Below, piece by piece: positions 52,808 to 61,200 of a stretch of DNA of 64,000 nt (position 1 is the stretch's first letter; each line of letters opens with the position of its first letter). A program made the position numbers and the translations under genes. A model generated the notes under the pieces. The model was not told where the DNA came from. It was given only the letters and a program-made list of their open reading frames with translations, and ran no database searches. This DNA is from Salinicoccus halitifaciens (lineage in GTDB: Bacteria; Bacillota; Bacilli; Staphylococcales; Salinicoccaceae), in NCBI RefSeq assembly GCF_021026095.1, contig NZ_JAJNCU010000005.1:1-64000 (forward strand), read 5' to 3'.

Positions 52808-53061
52808 AAATCCACTTCCTCCTCTGTTTTTTAGAAATTGACACATATATGTAAATGATGCCCATCTCCTCTTACAAATTACCATTAGTTGAATTTTCAG
52901 TCAATGATGTTTAAAAATACAGGACTATTAAATAAAATCCACTAAAATGGGATATTTCAGATAAATATAATCCGAAAAAATTTAGTGATTCAGGGAGTGA
53001 TTTTGCATTATAAAGTTTACAGCCCTTATAAGCGCATAACATCTTAAACGGCGTTTATTCT

Positions 53062-53083
53062 TCACAATATTTGATATTTGTGA
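53062..53083. promoter_or_regulatory. Inverted repeat upstream of the SDR gene
   Basis: TCACAA, ten bases, and TTGTGA form a perfect-arm inverted repeat within the promoter region of the dehydrogenase gene. The arm order is opposite to the Rex operator (TTGTGA-N6-TCACAA), so it is probably another factor's site or chance. The rest of the 52808-53061 gap is A/T-rich with no gene. Confidence 0.35.
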
Positions 53084-53124
53084 TTAGATATACTTGGAAC
53101 CAACATGTCAAAGGAGCAGAATAT

Positions 53125-53841
53125 ATGCAGAATATAGAAGGTAAAACAGCACTCATCACTGGCGCAGGACGCGGCATCGGCCGTGCAACGGCAATCGCCT
53201 TCGCCAAAGAGGGGATCCACGTCGGACTTGTCGGGCGGACGCCTGAAAACTTGGAGCGTGTCGCTAAAGAATTGAAAGAGTACGACGTGAAAGTCGCAAC
53301 CGCTTCAGCGGATGTCTCGGATCTCGAATCCATCACTGCGGCGGTCGAATCCATCCGGGAAGCACTCGGGCCGATTGATATACTGGTGAACAATGCCGGC
53401 ATTTCAAAATTCGGAAGTTTCATGGAACTCACCCCTGAAGAATGGACGAACATCATCAACGTCAATGTGAACGGCTTATACTACACGACGCGTGCGGTGC
53501 TGCCTGAAATGTTGGAGCGCGAAACCGGTGACATCATCAACATTTCGTCCACAGCCGGACAAAAAGGCGGACCGGTCACAAGTGCTTACTCCGCTTCCAA
53601 AGCGGCGGTCATCGGATTGAGCGAATCTCTGATGATGGAAGTGCGAAAGAAGAATATCCGCGTTACAACACTCACACCAAGTACAGTTGCGACAGATATG
53701 GCAGTCGAACTGAATCTGACCGATGGCAATCCAGAAAAAGTTATGCAGCCGGAAGATATGGCTGAACTGATGGTCGCCCAGTTGAAGCTGAATCCGCGTG
53801 TTGTCTTGAAAAATGCCGGCCTCTGGTCGAACAACCCATAA
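53125..53841 (+). CDS. Short-chain dehydrogenase/reductase (FabG-like), paralogue of 16461-17177
   Basis: The protein has 238 residues. NAD(P)-binding [13 protein letters not shown] lies at residue 12, NNAGISKFG near residue 89, catalytic Ser in NISSTAG near residue 138 and YSASK near residue 153. It shares the start [13 protein letters not shown] and a C-terminal [11 protein letters not shown] with the copy near the kyn operon (LVKNTEMWATNP), so the two form a small family of one length. The ATG at 53125 follows AAAGGAG. Substrate unknown. Confidence 0.9.
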   Translation: MQNIEGKTALITGAGRGIGRATAIAFAKEGIHVGLVGRTPENLERVAKELKEYDVKVATASADVSDLESITAAVESIREALGPIDILVNNAGISKFGSFMELTPEEWTNIINVNVNGLYYTTRAVLPEMLERETGDIINISSTAGQKGGPVTSAYSASKAAVIGLSESLMMEVRKKNIRVTTLTPSTVATDMAVELNLTDGNPEKVMQPEDMAELMVAQLKLNPRVVLKNAGLWSNNP

Positions 53842-53846
53842 CACAA

Positions 53847-53880
53847 AGAAGCACTTCCCGGATGGGAAGTGCTTCTTCAT
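53847..53880. terminator. Bidirectional terminator, first copy of a duplicated hairpin
   Basis: AGAAGCACTTCCC and GGGAAGTGCTTCT pair around GAT, flanked by A and T. A nearly identical hairpin lies at 54936-54966, so the pentapeptide-repeat gene sits between two related terminators. Confidence 0.88.
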
Positions 53881-53924
53881 TATTTTGAAAGAGCTGATAT
53901 TTCGCCCCTTCAATTAGTGATTGA

Positions 53925-54797
53925 TTATAGTTCGTTATTGTCGGCCTCTTCTTCAGATGTGTCAGCTTCCGGTTCGTCTGCTTCTGGTGCATCAGTCTCT
54001 GGTGCGTCAGTTTCTGGCTCATCGGCTTCAAGCTCACCCGCTTCAGGTTCATCAGCCTCTGGTTCATCCGCTTCCAGCTCATCGGCTTCCGGTTCATCCG
54101 CTTCAGGCTCATCCGCTTCCGGTTCATCCGCTTCAGGCTCATCTGCCTCTGGCTCATCTGCTTCTGGTTCATCTGCCTCTGGTTCATCCGCTTCTGGTTC
54201 ATCAGCCTCTGACTCATCAGCTTCTGGTCCACCTGCTTCTGGTCCACCTGCTTCTGGTCCACCTGCTTCTGGTCCACCTGCTTCTGGTCCACCTGCTTCT
54301 GGTGCATCAGCCTCCGACTCATCTGCTTCTGGTACTATTTCAATCGTAGACAGCAGATCCTGTGTATCAAGTATAAATGCCGTCGCTTCATTAATATCAG
54401 TTTCTACAGCCAATATTTGTGGGGCATTGCTGTCGAATTGTCTAGTGATTGCCGCCAACTGATTTGTTGAAGCATTCAGACGGTTAAGGAGTGACTCCAG
54501 TTCTTCTTCGTAAATCAAATATTCCTCCGGTATCAATGCGGTGCTCTCCGCAAGTCCTGAAGCCAAGAAACTTGCCTCAAGCTCAACCGACTGGGTCCTG
54601 TCGATGACCGGGGACAGGCGGTGATCCAGACTCGCACCGTTTTGCTGGGCTGCCTGGGCATTTGCATTGGAATTGATTTGTCCATTAATGTTGGCATTCG
54701 GATTTGCCGCTTCTGCATCCCCTCCGTGGACGGTTGCCGCCAATCCGAGTGCCAGAGCGGGTGCTGTAATTTTCATAAGTGATCTTCTCATCTTCAT
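53925..54797 (-). CDS. Secreted acidic pentapeptide-repeat protein
   Basis: The protein has 290 residues. A signal peptide (KMRRSLMKITAPALALGLAATVHGGDAEA) is followed by an Asn/Gln/Ala-rich segment, a helical region of about 100 residues (EELESLLNRLNASTNQLAAITRQF), then about 26 pentapeptides of the type PEADE. Five consecutive PEAGG units interrupt them, and the chain ends SEEEADNNEL. The repeat is highly negative, consistent with a cell-surface or secreted protein adapted to salt or binding cations. There is no LPXTG motif, no lipobox and no C-terminal membrane helix, so how it stays at the surface, if at all, is unclear. ATG at 54797 follows AAGGAGG. Confidence 0.8.
   Translation of the reverse strand: MKMRRSLMKITAPALALGLAATVHGGDAEAANPNANINGQINSNANAQAAQQNGASLDHRLSPVIDRTQSVELEASFLASGLAESTALIPEEYLIYEEELESLLNRLNASTNQLAAITRQFDSNAPQILAVETDINEATAFILDTQDLLSTIEIVPEADESEADAPEAGGPEAGGPEAGGPEAGGPEAGGPEADESEADEPEADEPEADEPEADEPEADEPEADEPEADEPEADEPEADELEADEPEADEPEAGELEADEPETDAPETDAPEADEPEADTSEEEADNNEL
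53955..54340 (-). repeat. 15-bp tandem repeat coding for PEADE-type pentapeptides
   Basis: About 26 in-frame 15-bp units encode PEADE and variants; the five PEAGG units (about 54226-54300) are virtually identical in DNA. The period is a multiple of three, so slippage would change protein length without breaking the frame. Confidence 0.9.
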
Positions 54798-54935
54798 ATA
54801 AATATCCTCCTTCAGTATCACCAAAATTGATAATACATTTCCCTCTACCACGACTGTACTCCATTAATCATAATATTTACAGAGTATTAAGATAAATTTA
54901 ATTAAGTCAGTTTAAAAAAACATGTGAAAACACAA

Positions 54936-54968
54936 AGAAGCACTTCCCAAACGGGAAATGCTTCTTCA
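54936..54968 (-). terminator. Terminator of ppk2, second copy of a duplicated hairpin
   Basis: AGAAGCACTTCCC and GGGAAATGCTTCTT form the stem; on the minus strand the ppk2 stop codon is 16 bases upstream. It resembles the hairpin at 53847-53880 and the short flank ACACAA before it. Confidence 0.75.
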
Positions 54969-54983
54969 TATATTAATGATCTT

Positions 54984-55859
54984 CTATTCATTTTCAAGTT
55001 TCTCTATATATTCATCCAGTTCCGCCTTCTGATCCTCACTGATCGTCGGAAATTCCGGATTGATTTCCTCAAGCTTTTCAATCATCACTTTCGCGATGAC
55101 GGCTCTGGAGTACCAGTGATTATCGGCAGGTAGTACATACCACGGGGCGTGTTCGCTCGCCGTCTCACTCAGCACATCCTGGAACACTTCCTGATATTCA
55201 TCCCAATGCTCCCTTTCCTTCACATCGTTGAAGGAGAATTCCCACTGCCTGTCTTCCGTTTTCATCCGTTTGAGCAGGCGCTCCTTCTGCTCGTCTTTGC
55301 TGACATTGAAGAAGAACTTGATGATGTGCATGTTGTTCTCGTGAAGATATCTTTCATAATCATTGATTTGACGGTACCGCACCGCCCATATATCTTCAGG
55401 TTCTGTATCAGCCGGATATTCATCCTCTTCGAGATCCTCATGGACCTGCCTGTAGATGACTTCCTCGTAATACGAGCGGTTCAGCAGGGAAACCTCACCC
55501 CGCTCCGGAGTCCCGGCATGCATCCGCCACAAGTAATCGTGCTTCCGCTCCTCCTCGCTCGGTTTGCTGAAGGACATCGTCCTGAGTCCCTGCGCATTCA
55601 GGTTTGAGAATACGAAGCTGATTGCTTCGTCCTTCCCTGCAGCATCCAATGCCTGAAGGACGACCATGATGCCCGCCTTCTCTTCAGCAAAAAGCTTCAA
55701 GTGCCATTCTTTCAACTGCTTCACCAGCTCCGGGATGATCCTTTCTTTGGTCTCACCTTCCGGAAGGCCAGGATCTATTTTTGATGAATAATCTTTCAGG
55801 GTGAAGCTTTCATTTGAAACCACTTTATAATCATCAGTATTAATTTTCACCTTAAGCAC
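54984..55859 (-). CDS. Polyphosphate kinase 2 (PPK2) family protein
   Basis: The protein has 291 residues. The PPK2 Walker A-like motif is LQALDAAGKDE near residue 69, and the lid and Walker B region are FNRSYYEEVIYRQVH-like (LLNRSYYEEVIYRQV near residue 125) and FFFNVSKDEQKERL near residue 188. Members move phosphate between polyphosphate and nucleoside mono- or diphosphates; the QALDAAGKDE form resembles class III enzymes that can make ATP from AMP. No ppk1 or ppx gene is nearby. The start is ATG at 55859. Confidence 0.9.
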   Translation of the reverse strand: MLKVKINTDDYKVVSNESFTLKDYSSKIDPGLPEGETKERIIPELVKQLKEWHLKLFAEEKAGIMVVLQALDAAGKDEAISFVFSNLNAQGLRTMSFSKPSEEERKHDYLWRMHAGTPERGEVSLLNRSYYEEVIYRQVHEDLEEDEYPADTEPEDIWAVRYRQINDYERYLHENNMHIIKFFFNVSKDEQKERLLKRMKTEDRQWEFSFNDVKEREHWDEYQEVFQDVLSETASEHAPWYVLPADNHWYSRAVIAKVMIEKLEEINPEFPTISEDQKAELDEYIEKLENE

Positions 55860-56099
55860 CTCTTCATATCGATATGCTTAAGTATTCCACGCTCAGAATA
55901 TATGAAACGTAGTTTCATTAGATTCGAAAAAGTAATCCCAATACATGAATGCCTTATCAGTACTCTGCAGCTGAAGAAGCCCCTCCCCGACCAGTCAATT
56001 CATTTTGAAAGTACTACTTTTGTCGCAAAGATGAAATCTCAATCATTCAAATATAATTAAGCCCCGTCATATTTTCCTCGGAGGATTCGAGCGTTCTCA

Positions 56100-56180
56100 T
56101 CATTTCTTCTTCTTTTTTCCGAAAAGTCCGATTGCTGCCGCCACTGCGATGGCAATTGCCATCCATGAAGCTGCTCCCAT
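56100..56180 (-). CDS. 26-residue membrane peptide with polylysine tail
   Basis: The frame starts with ATG at 56180 after GGGAGGGG and encodes a peptide with a hydrophobic alanine-rich helix (MGAASWMAIAIAVAAA, then IGLF) ending in glycine and five lysines. A consensus promoter lies about 70 bp upstream, and the gene stands alone between ppk2 and lysE. Size, single helix and basic tail resemble toxins of type I systems, membrane-acting peptides and small regulatory membrane proteins. I see no antisense RNA gene that I could support. I do not recognise a named family. Confidence 0.6.
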   Translation of the reverse strand: MGAASWMAIAIAVAAAIGLFGKKKKK

Positions 56181-56248
56181 ATCATCACCCCTCCCGCACA
56201 GAAAATTTTCAGGGCAAAATATCCTGCTTACAATAAGTCCGTCTTTCT

Positions 56249-56276
56249 ATTATACGCTCTTAGAGTAATTTTACAA
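56249..56276 (-). promoter_or_regulatory. Promoter of the 26-residue peptide gene
   Basis: TTGTAA (56271-56276) and TATAAT (56249-56254) lie on the minus strand with a 16-bp spacer. The start site would be about 60 bp upstream of the peptide's ATG. Confidence 0.72.
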
Positions 56277-56312
56277 CTAACGATTCTGATTCTCCTATTA
56301 TATGTATTGAAA

Positions 56313-56915
56313 TCACACCAGGCCGGCAAAGAGGTAGATGGCCGTGCCCCATATGAAGAGCGCGGAAAATTTGTTAAAGATACGCATTAGTCGGCCTGTA
56401 CCATCCAGCCGCTTCATGATGGAACCCGACAGCATCAGACCAAAAAACCATATCACGGAAACCGCGATGCATGCCGTCGTAAACAGAGCGAGGTCGGTGC
56501 CGATATATTTCAAGGCATTGGTGCCGATGACGCCGACGATATCCACTATGGCATGAGGATTGAGCAGGGAGACGGACAGGGCGAAAATGATCTGCTGACA
56601 GGCGGGCAATGGTGCCCCTGTGCCGGCTGCCGGCGGTTCCGACCGCCAGATCGCAAAACCCATATAAATCAAAAATATTACCCCTGCCCCCATCAGACCG
56701 ACACGCAGCCATTCAAACTGCATCACGATGGCAGACAGGCCCAAAATCGCGAGCAGGATCATCAATGTATCACATAAAGCCGCCGTGACCGTCGCCGGGA
56801 GCGCCCGGACGAGGTTCGGCTGCGTCGCCCCCTGGGAAAAGATGAAGACATTCTGAACGCCAAGAGGCAGGATGAGACCGAATGCCAGTATGATGCCATG
56901 AAGCACCGCTTCCAT
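56313..56915 (-). CDS. LysE/ArgO-family amino-acid exporter
   Basis: The 200-residue protein has six membrane segments. LysE landmarks are FGLILPLGVQNVFIFSQGA near residue 12, CDTLMILLAILGLSA near residue 48 and SLLNPHAIVDIVG near residue 115. The family exports lysine, arginine or other amino acids. The ATG at 56915 is preceded by AAAGGAG. No LysG/ArgP regulator is adjacent. Confidence 0.92.
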   Translation of the reverse strand: MEAVLHGIILAFGLILPLGVQNVFIFSQGATQPNLVRALPATVTAALCDTLMILLAILGLSAIVMQFEWLRVGLMGAGVIFLIYMGFAIWRSEPPAAGTGAPLPACQQIIFALSVSLLNPHAIVDIVGVIGTNALKYIGTDLALFTTACIAVSVIWFFGLMLSGSIMKRLDGTGRLMRIFNKFSALFIWGTAIYLFAGLV

Positions 56916-57031
56916 GGGCTACACTCCTTTTTTATACGATAAAAACTAATACCATCATATACGAAGCAGTGATATCATTGCCATATATTATTACACTCAA
57001 ATAAAAAAGAATCCCGGAAAGAGGAAAAATG

Positions 57032-57469
57032 ATGAAGGTAGAAGAGTTATGGCGTGAGTTTACCGCAAAGCATCCGGAGTATAAAGACGAAGAGTACATG
57101 GCATGGCCTTACGGTTCCGTACCCAACGAGCTTGCGGAGCTGACACAGAAAGGCATCAAGACAGCCACCGCTTCGGCATATGAGCTGTATGAACTGGAGA
57201 ACGAACCGGTGCCGGAACCCGAAGATTTCAGCATCATACTGGACTCGACAGGGGAAGCCGTCTGCATCATAAGGACGACCCGCATCGATGTCGTGCCGTT
57301 CGATGAGGTGACAGCTGATTTTGCATGGAAAGAGGGCGAAGGCGACCGCTCGCTCCAGTACTGGCGCAAAGTCCACACCGAATTTTTTGAAGAGGAATAT
57401 GCCAGGCACGGCATGTCATTCAATGAAAAAATCAAAGTGGTGTGCGAGGAGTTTGAAAGGGTTTATTGA
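57032..57469 (+). CDS. ASCH domain protein
   Basis: The protein has 145 residues. The pattern AWPYGSVPNELAELTQKGIKTATAS near residue 22, then EAVCIIRTTRIDVVPFDEV near residue 75 and AWKEGEGDRSLQYWRKVH near residue 97 is that of ASCH (PUA-like) proteins. These bind RNA or modified nucleosides; some cleave N4-acetylcytidine or act on RNA. Two adjacent ATGs exist; 57032 lies eight bases after GAGG and 57029 five. Confidence 0.88.
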   Translation: MKVEELWREFTAKHPEYKDEEYMAWPYGSVPNELAELTQKGIKTATASAYELYELENEPVPEPEDFSIILDSTGEAVCIIRTTRIDVVPFDEVTADFAWKEGEGDRSLQYWRKVHTEFFEEEYARHGMSFNEKIKVVCEEFERVY

Positions 57470-57600
57470 AGTCCTGCCGGAATGCTGTCTCTATAAAGAT
57501 AAACATTCACCTGCAACCATGGTTAATTTCACTTGAGCCGGGTACTTTAAGGATACATGCCATTCCCCTACTCAAATCATATCAAAAGAGGTGAAATCTG

Positions 57601-57738
57601 ATGATCAATAAAATACTCGTATGCGGCACGATTCTATCCAATGTGCTCCTTGCGAAGATCCTTATGCTGACCATATACCATCACTTTACGGTGAAAAAAG
57701 AATTAGATGCGTTGAAGAACCAGAACCCCTCCTCATAA
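57601..57738 (+). CDS. Small membrane protein, 45 residues, unknown
   Basis: ATG at 57601 follows AAAAGAGGTGAAATCTG. The product has one hydrophobic helix (ILVCGTILSNVLLAKILMLTI) and a hydrophilic tail ending KKELDALKNQNPSS. It lies alone between the ASCH gene and the aldo-keto reductase gene. Codon use is ordinary and the ribosome site is good, but there is no family match. Confidence 0.45.
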   Translation: MINKILVCGTILSNVLLAKILMLTIYHHFTVKKELDALKNQNPSS

Positions 57739-57940
57739 CCTCTAGAATGGTGTTTCGATTCCTGCAGGGAAACGAGGCATCTTTTTTAGTCATGATTCAC
57801 TGCAAAGCTGAATATGAGTTTCAGCATTGGGCAGGCGGCCTTTATTCTGTTTCTATCTACTTACAAAAGCTGTTGAACAGATTGCTTGAATCCATTTCGG
57901 GGTAGCGCTAATGTGAAAGTTATGACATAGGAGGAATAAG

Positions 57941-58747
57941 ATGAAACACATTAAATTGAATGACGAAGTGAAAATCCCGATCATCGGCAGCGGCACGAAC
58001 ACATACGGCAAAGAAGACAACAAATTCTCAGGCGCCCTGCGCGGCGACACAAAGGAAGTCGACTGGGCGATTGAAAACGGCTACCGTCATTTCGATTCTG
58101 CTCAGCTTTACAACAATGAGGAAGTCGTTGGGGAGGGCCTCGCGAAGTCTTCGGTCCCCCGTGAGGAATTTTTCATCACAACGAAGCTCAACACGATGGA
58201 CGGCTATAAGGGCGCCGAGTGGGCACATGCGGAGATTGAAAAGAGCCTGGAGAAACTCCAGACCGATTATTTCGATTCTTTCCTGATCCATTTCCCGTGG
58301 GACAATGATGATGAAATCCTCGAAGCATGGGGCATTTTGGAGGACTACTACAAGCGCGGCGTATTCAAGTCGATCGGCATCTCCAACTTCGAGCAGGCGC
58401 ACATCGACCTGATCCTTGAAAAAGGGAACATCAGACCGGTTGTGAACCAGATCAAGTCCAACGTCGGAAACTGGAATGATGAATTGATCGGCCATAATTA
58501 CAAGAACGGCATCGCGACCGTCGCATGGGGTCCGCTCGGCGGCATCGAAGGTGAAGCGGAGCAGATGCTCTCAGAAATCGGCGAACAATACGGCAAGACA
58601 GCCGAACAGGTCGTGCTGCGCTATCAGATCGAACGTGAAGTCATCGTCATCCCGAAGTCACACAATAAAGACCGTCAGGCACAGAGCCTCGACATCTTCG
58701 ACTTTGAATTGACGGCAGAAGACCATGAGCGCATCAGCTCACTTTAA
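57941..58747 (+). CDS. Aldo/keto reductase
   Basis: The protein has 268 residues. The catalytic residues are D in YRHFDSAQLYNNEE near residue 49, Y in the same block, K in ITTKLNT near residue 78 and H in LIHFPWDND near residue 108; SIGISNFEQAHIDLIL near residue 146 is the family signature. It reduces carbonyls with NADPH. GGAGG precedes the ATG. Confidence 0.94.
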   Translation: MKHIKLNDEVKIPIIGSGTNTYGKEDNKFSGALRGDTKEVDWAIENGYRHFDSAQLYNNEEVVGEGLAKSSVPREEFFITTKLNTMDGYKGAEWAHAEIEKSLEKLQTDYFDSFLIHFPWDNDDEILEAWGILEDYYKRGVFKSIGISNFEQAHIDLILEKGNIRPVVNQIKSNVGNWNDELIGHNYKNGIATVAWGPLGGIEGEAEQMLSEIGEQYGKTAEQVVLRYQIEREVIVIPKSHNKDRQAQSLDIFDFELTAEDHERISSL

Positions 58748-58763
58748 TCATGAACAATATAAA

Positions 58764-58794
58764 AAGCGCATCCGCCTCTTGGGCAGGTGCGCTT
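58764..58794. terminator. Terminator between the aldo-keto reductase and NAT genes
   Basis: AAGCGCA and TGCGCTT form a stem with a partly paired interior, and T-rich sequence lies on both sides. On the minus strand five T follow. Confidence 0.7.
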
Positions 58795-58797
58795 CAT

Positions 58798-59547
58798 TCA
58801 TTTTTCGAGCCTCTTTATTTCAACATCAAGATCGAAGTGTTCTTTTAAAAACTTTCTATAATTGCCGCTGTCCACTTCAAACTTCTCTTTCTTACCATCT
58901 TTTGTAATCGTCAGGTTGTTTTCCGACATCGATACACGGCCGTATGACTTCGGCATCGTGATGAGCAGCTTTCTGACGAAGATTGAATCCGGATGCTGCT
59001 GATTGTACATCAGGTTGTCGTGGAACTCTTCTGTTTTACGCGGCGTGAAACCGCCCCTGTACAATGTCTCAAAGCCATTGCCATAATCCTTCTGCACTTC
59101 AAAACCATCATACGCTTCAACTGCACGGTATCGACCGTTCACATCATCAACGACGATCGCTTCTTCAGCCGGCCGGATCGGCATGGCTTTTACAGGCAGA
59201 TCGCCAAAGCCGACATCGGCCACATATAATCCATCCGACCTCACCAGTGTCGACATATGGCTTCCTTCGCGCGTCCAGCCATCCGGATTCTTCACCGTCG
59301 CCGATACATTATAAGCATCATGCCCCTTCGCATTCAAGTAGTATCTGAACAATGTATTCATCTCATAACAGAAGCCGCCGCGCCCGCGTGTAATGATTTT
59401 ATCGAATATGTCCTCCAGCTCGACTGATATGGGCACTTTATTCTGAACGTCGATATTCTCAAAAGGCACCCGCTCCATATAGCTTGAAATAAAACCATCG
59501 AGGCCGCCCGAAGGATGGCCCAAAAACCGATCCATTTCATTGATCAT
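58798..59547 (-). CDS. nat: Arylamine N-acetyltransferase
   Basis: The protein has 249 residues. The catalytic triad is visible as C in RGRGGFCYEMN near residue 57, H in REGSHMSTLV near residue 97 and D in VADVGFGD near residue 112. FENIDVQN is the usual N-terminal landmark. The enzyme transfers acetyl groups from acetyl-CoA to arylamines and hydrazines. The ATG at 59547 follows AGGGGGTCAG. It begins 29 bp after the NHL gene on the same strand. Confidence 0.94.
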   Translation of the reverse strand: MINEMDRFLGHPSGGLDGFISSYMERVPFENIDVQNKVPISVELEDIFDKIITRGRGGFCYEMNTLFRYYLNAKGHDAYNVSATVKNPDGWTREGSHMSTLVRSDGLYVADVGFGDLPVKAMPIRPAEEAIVVDDVNGRYRAVEAYDGFEVQKDYGNGFETLYRGGFTPRKTEEFHDNLMYNQQHPDSIFVRKLLITMPKSYGRVSMSENNLTITKDGKKEKFEVDSGNYRKFLKEHFDLDVEIKRLEK

Positions 59548-59576
59548 GATCTGACCCCCTGAAGATATTATATGAA

Positions 59577-60407
59577 TCAAAGCCCTGTAAGTTTAGTCAG
59601 GCCGTCCGGCAGCATCTCCGCAATATAAATGTCACCCTGTGCATCGACTGTGATGCCGTGACCGAAAGTGCCGAGTGTCCGGCATCTGCCGATGAATTCA
59701 TCTTCCGTGTTGAAAACATGAAGGGACGGCACCTGATCCGTGACGTAGATGAAACCATCATCATCTTCACATATATCCATCGGATGGAAAACATTCGTCA
59801 ATTCCTTCAAATAATTTCCGTCCTGGTCAAAGATCTGCACACGGTTGTTCTCGCGGTCCGTCACCAGCACCCTCTCTTTTTGGTCGACCAGAATGGCATG
59901 AGGTGTCATGAAACGCCCTGCCTCCATTCCGAGGCCGCCCCACGTGTTAAGCAGTTTACCTGTACCATTGAAATGATGCACATGTGCATTACCGTAGCCG
60001 TCCGCGACAAATATATCACCATCCTTTGAAAAGGCGATATCCGACGGGTGGTTGAACGGTTCCCCCACCTCACCCGGTTCGGTCTCACCACCCATAGTAC
60101 GGAGCAATTCACCCTGCTTATTGAAGACGAGGATCCTGTGGCGGTCCCTTTCCACTACATGAACTTCGCCGCCCGGCCCCACTTCAAGGTAATGAGCATC
60201 CGTCACCGCTGCATCATGCCATCGGTCCACCAGCTCACCGCCGGTCGTGAAGACGAGCATGAACGGATCACTCCTCTGCAGCACGTAGATATATCCGTCG
60301 TTATATGAAACAGCCGATACGTTTTTGATGTATTGTGCCGCGTCTTCAGCCCAGCTGCTGTCCACCCTGTATTTCTTCTTCCCCAGCCTGAATACCATAT
60401 CAGACAT
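59577..60407 (-). CDS. NHL-repeat beta-propeller protein
   Basis: The 276-residue protein consists of about five to six NHL repeats, for example FNHPSDIAFSKDGDIFVADG, MTPHAILVDQKERVLVTDREN and HPMDICEDDDGFIYVTDQ. It forms a propeller with no signal peptide and no other domain. NHL propellers bind ligands or proteins or act as lyases and hydrolases; the function cannot be told here. It is cotranscribed with the NAT gene. ATG at 60407. Confidence 0.88.
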   Translation of the reverse strand: MSDMVFRLGKKKYRVDSSWAEDAAQYIKNVSAVSYNDGYIYVLQRSDPFMLVFTTGGELVDRWHDAAVTDAHYLEVGPGGEVHVVERDRHRILVFNKQGELLRTMGGETEPGEVGEPFNHPSDIAFSKDGDIFVADGYGNAHVHHFNGTGKLLNTWGGLGMEAGRFMTPHAILVDQKERVLVTDRENNRVQIFDQDGNYLKELTNVFHPMDICEDDDGFIYVTDQVPSLHVFNTEDEFIGRCRTLGTFGHGITVDAQGDIYIAEMLPDGLTKLTGL

Positions 60408-60525
60408 ACTTACAGTCCCCCTCTGACTACTTTTGTTTTATCCGATTAATTTCATACTATCACAAACTGTGGGAGCCTTTTATTCCTCAAATTGATACAG
60501 CTTATAATTTTCCCCATGTTGACAG

Positions 60526-60552
60526 TAAAAAAGACCCCTTCAACAGGAGTCT
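60526..60552 (-). terminator. Terminator of the beta-flower gene
   Basis: On the minus strand AGACTCC and GGGGTCT pair, with one mismatch region inside, and are followed by six T. Confidence 0.75.
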
Positions 60553-60598
60553 TCACTACTTATTACGTTTCAGGAAATGGATATATCCCTTTTCAACA

Positions 60599-60964
60599 TT
60601 ACTGGTAGAAAAATTTTTCGGAGGATATGGGAGACCAGCTTAAAGACTCCGCCGGCCTGAATGGCTTGCTCTGTTCAGCCGATTTAACAGGCCTGATACT
60701 CTGGACACTCTTCACTGGTTCAAGCTGCTTCACCGGCCTGGTCGGCCCCGAGCCGCAAGTTTCATCGGCAAAGAATACACAGCATCCTTTGTTATCCCTG
60801 ATCCATCCATCACTGATACGTCCCAGATGCTTTCCGTTAAATCCATAAACAGATTCATCCTTGAAGTAAGCTACAGGCTCACCGGAAAATAAGTATATAT
60901 GCTCCTCATCATCTGTATAAGCTACAGGCTTTCCTTCACAATTATAAAAACTGATATTATCCAC
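60599..60964 (-). CDS. Four-fold beta-flower domain protein with Pro/Ser-rich tail
   Basis: The 121-residue protein begins with the motif series FYNCEGKPVAYTDDEEHIYLF, GEPVAYFKDESVYGF, GKHLGRISDGWIRD and CCVFFADE, the pattern of the four-fold beta-flower fold. The last 50 residues are rich in Pro, Lys, Ser and Glu (PVKQLEPVKSVQSIRPVK) and look disordered. Function unknown. ATG at 60964 follows AGTGTAAGAGTGG, a weak ribosome site. Confidence 0.78.
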   Translation of the reverse strand: MDNISFYNCEGKPVAYTDDEEHIYLFSGEPVAYFKDESVYGFNGKHLGRISDGWIRDNKGCCVFFADETCGSGPTRPVKQLEPVKSVQSIRPVKSAEQSKPFRPAESLSWSPISSEKFFYQ

Positions 60965-61200
60965 TCTTACACTCCCATTATTGTTTTCCCCTGGATATTT
61001 TAAATGAAATATCCACGTTTCTAAGTATTATGACATAAAACCAAAATTTTTTCAGTATTTAAAAAGTTTCATTTAATGAAACCCGAGTTAATTACTTTGA
61101 TATGTATTTTATATTGTCCTAAACTGTTAATGTGGACGGGATACATTTATTCCGTTTCAATTTATAAAAATCATCACTTTAATACAAAAGGAGAATGAAA

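Noticed and set aside
53062-53083. Rex (NADH-sensing) operator before the SDR gene
   Set aside because: The arms are in the opposite order (TCACAA first, TTGTGA last) and the gap is ten bases, not six, so it does not fit the Rex consensus; kept only as an unassigned repeat.
53741-54322. Minus-strand frame of Met/Gln/Lys-rich repeats
   Set aside because: A shifted frame of the same 15-bp repeat with no plausible start signal.
53869-54462. Plus-strand Ser/Ala-rich frame (repeated SSASG)
   Set aside because: It is the antisense of the 15-bp repeat of the secreted acidic protein, which has a signal peptide and ribosome site; the plus-strand frame has neither.
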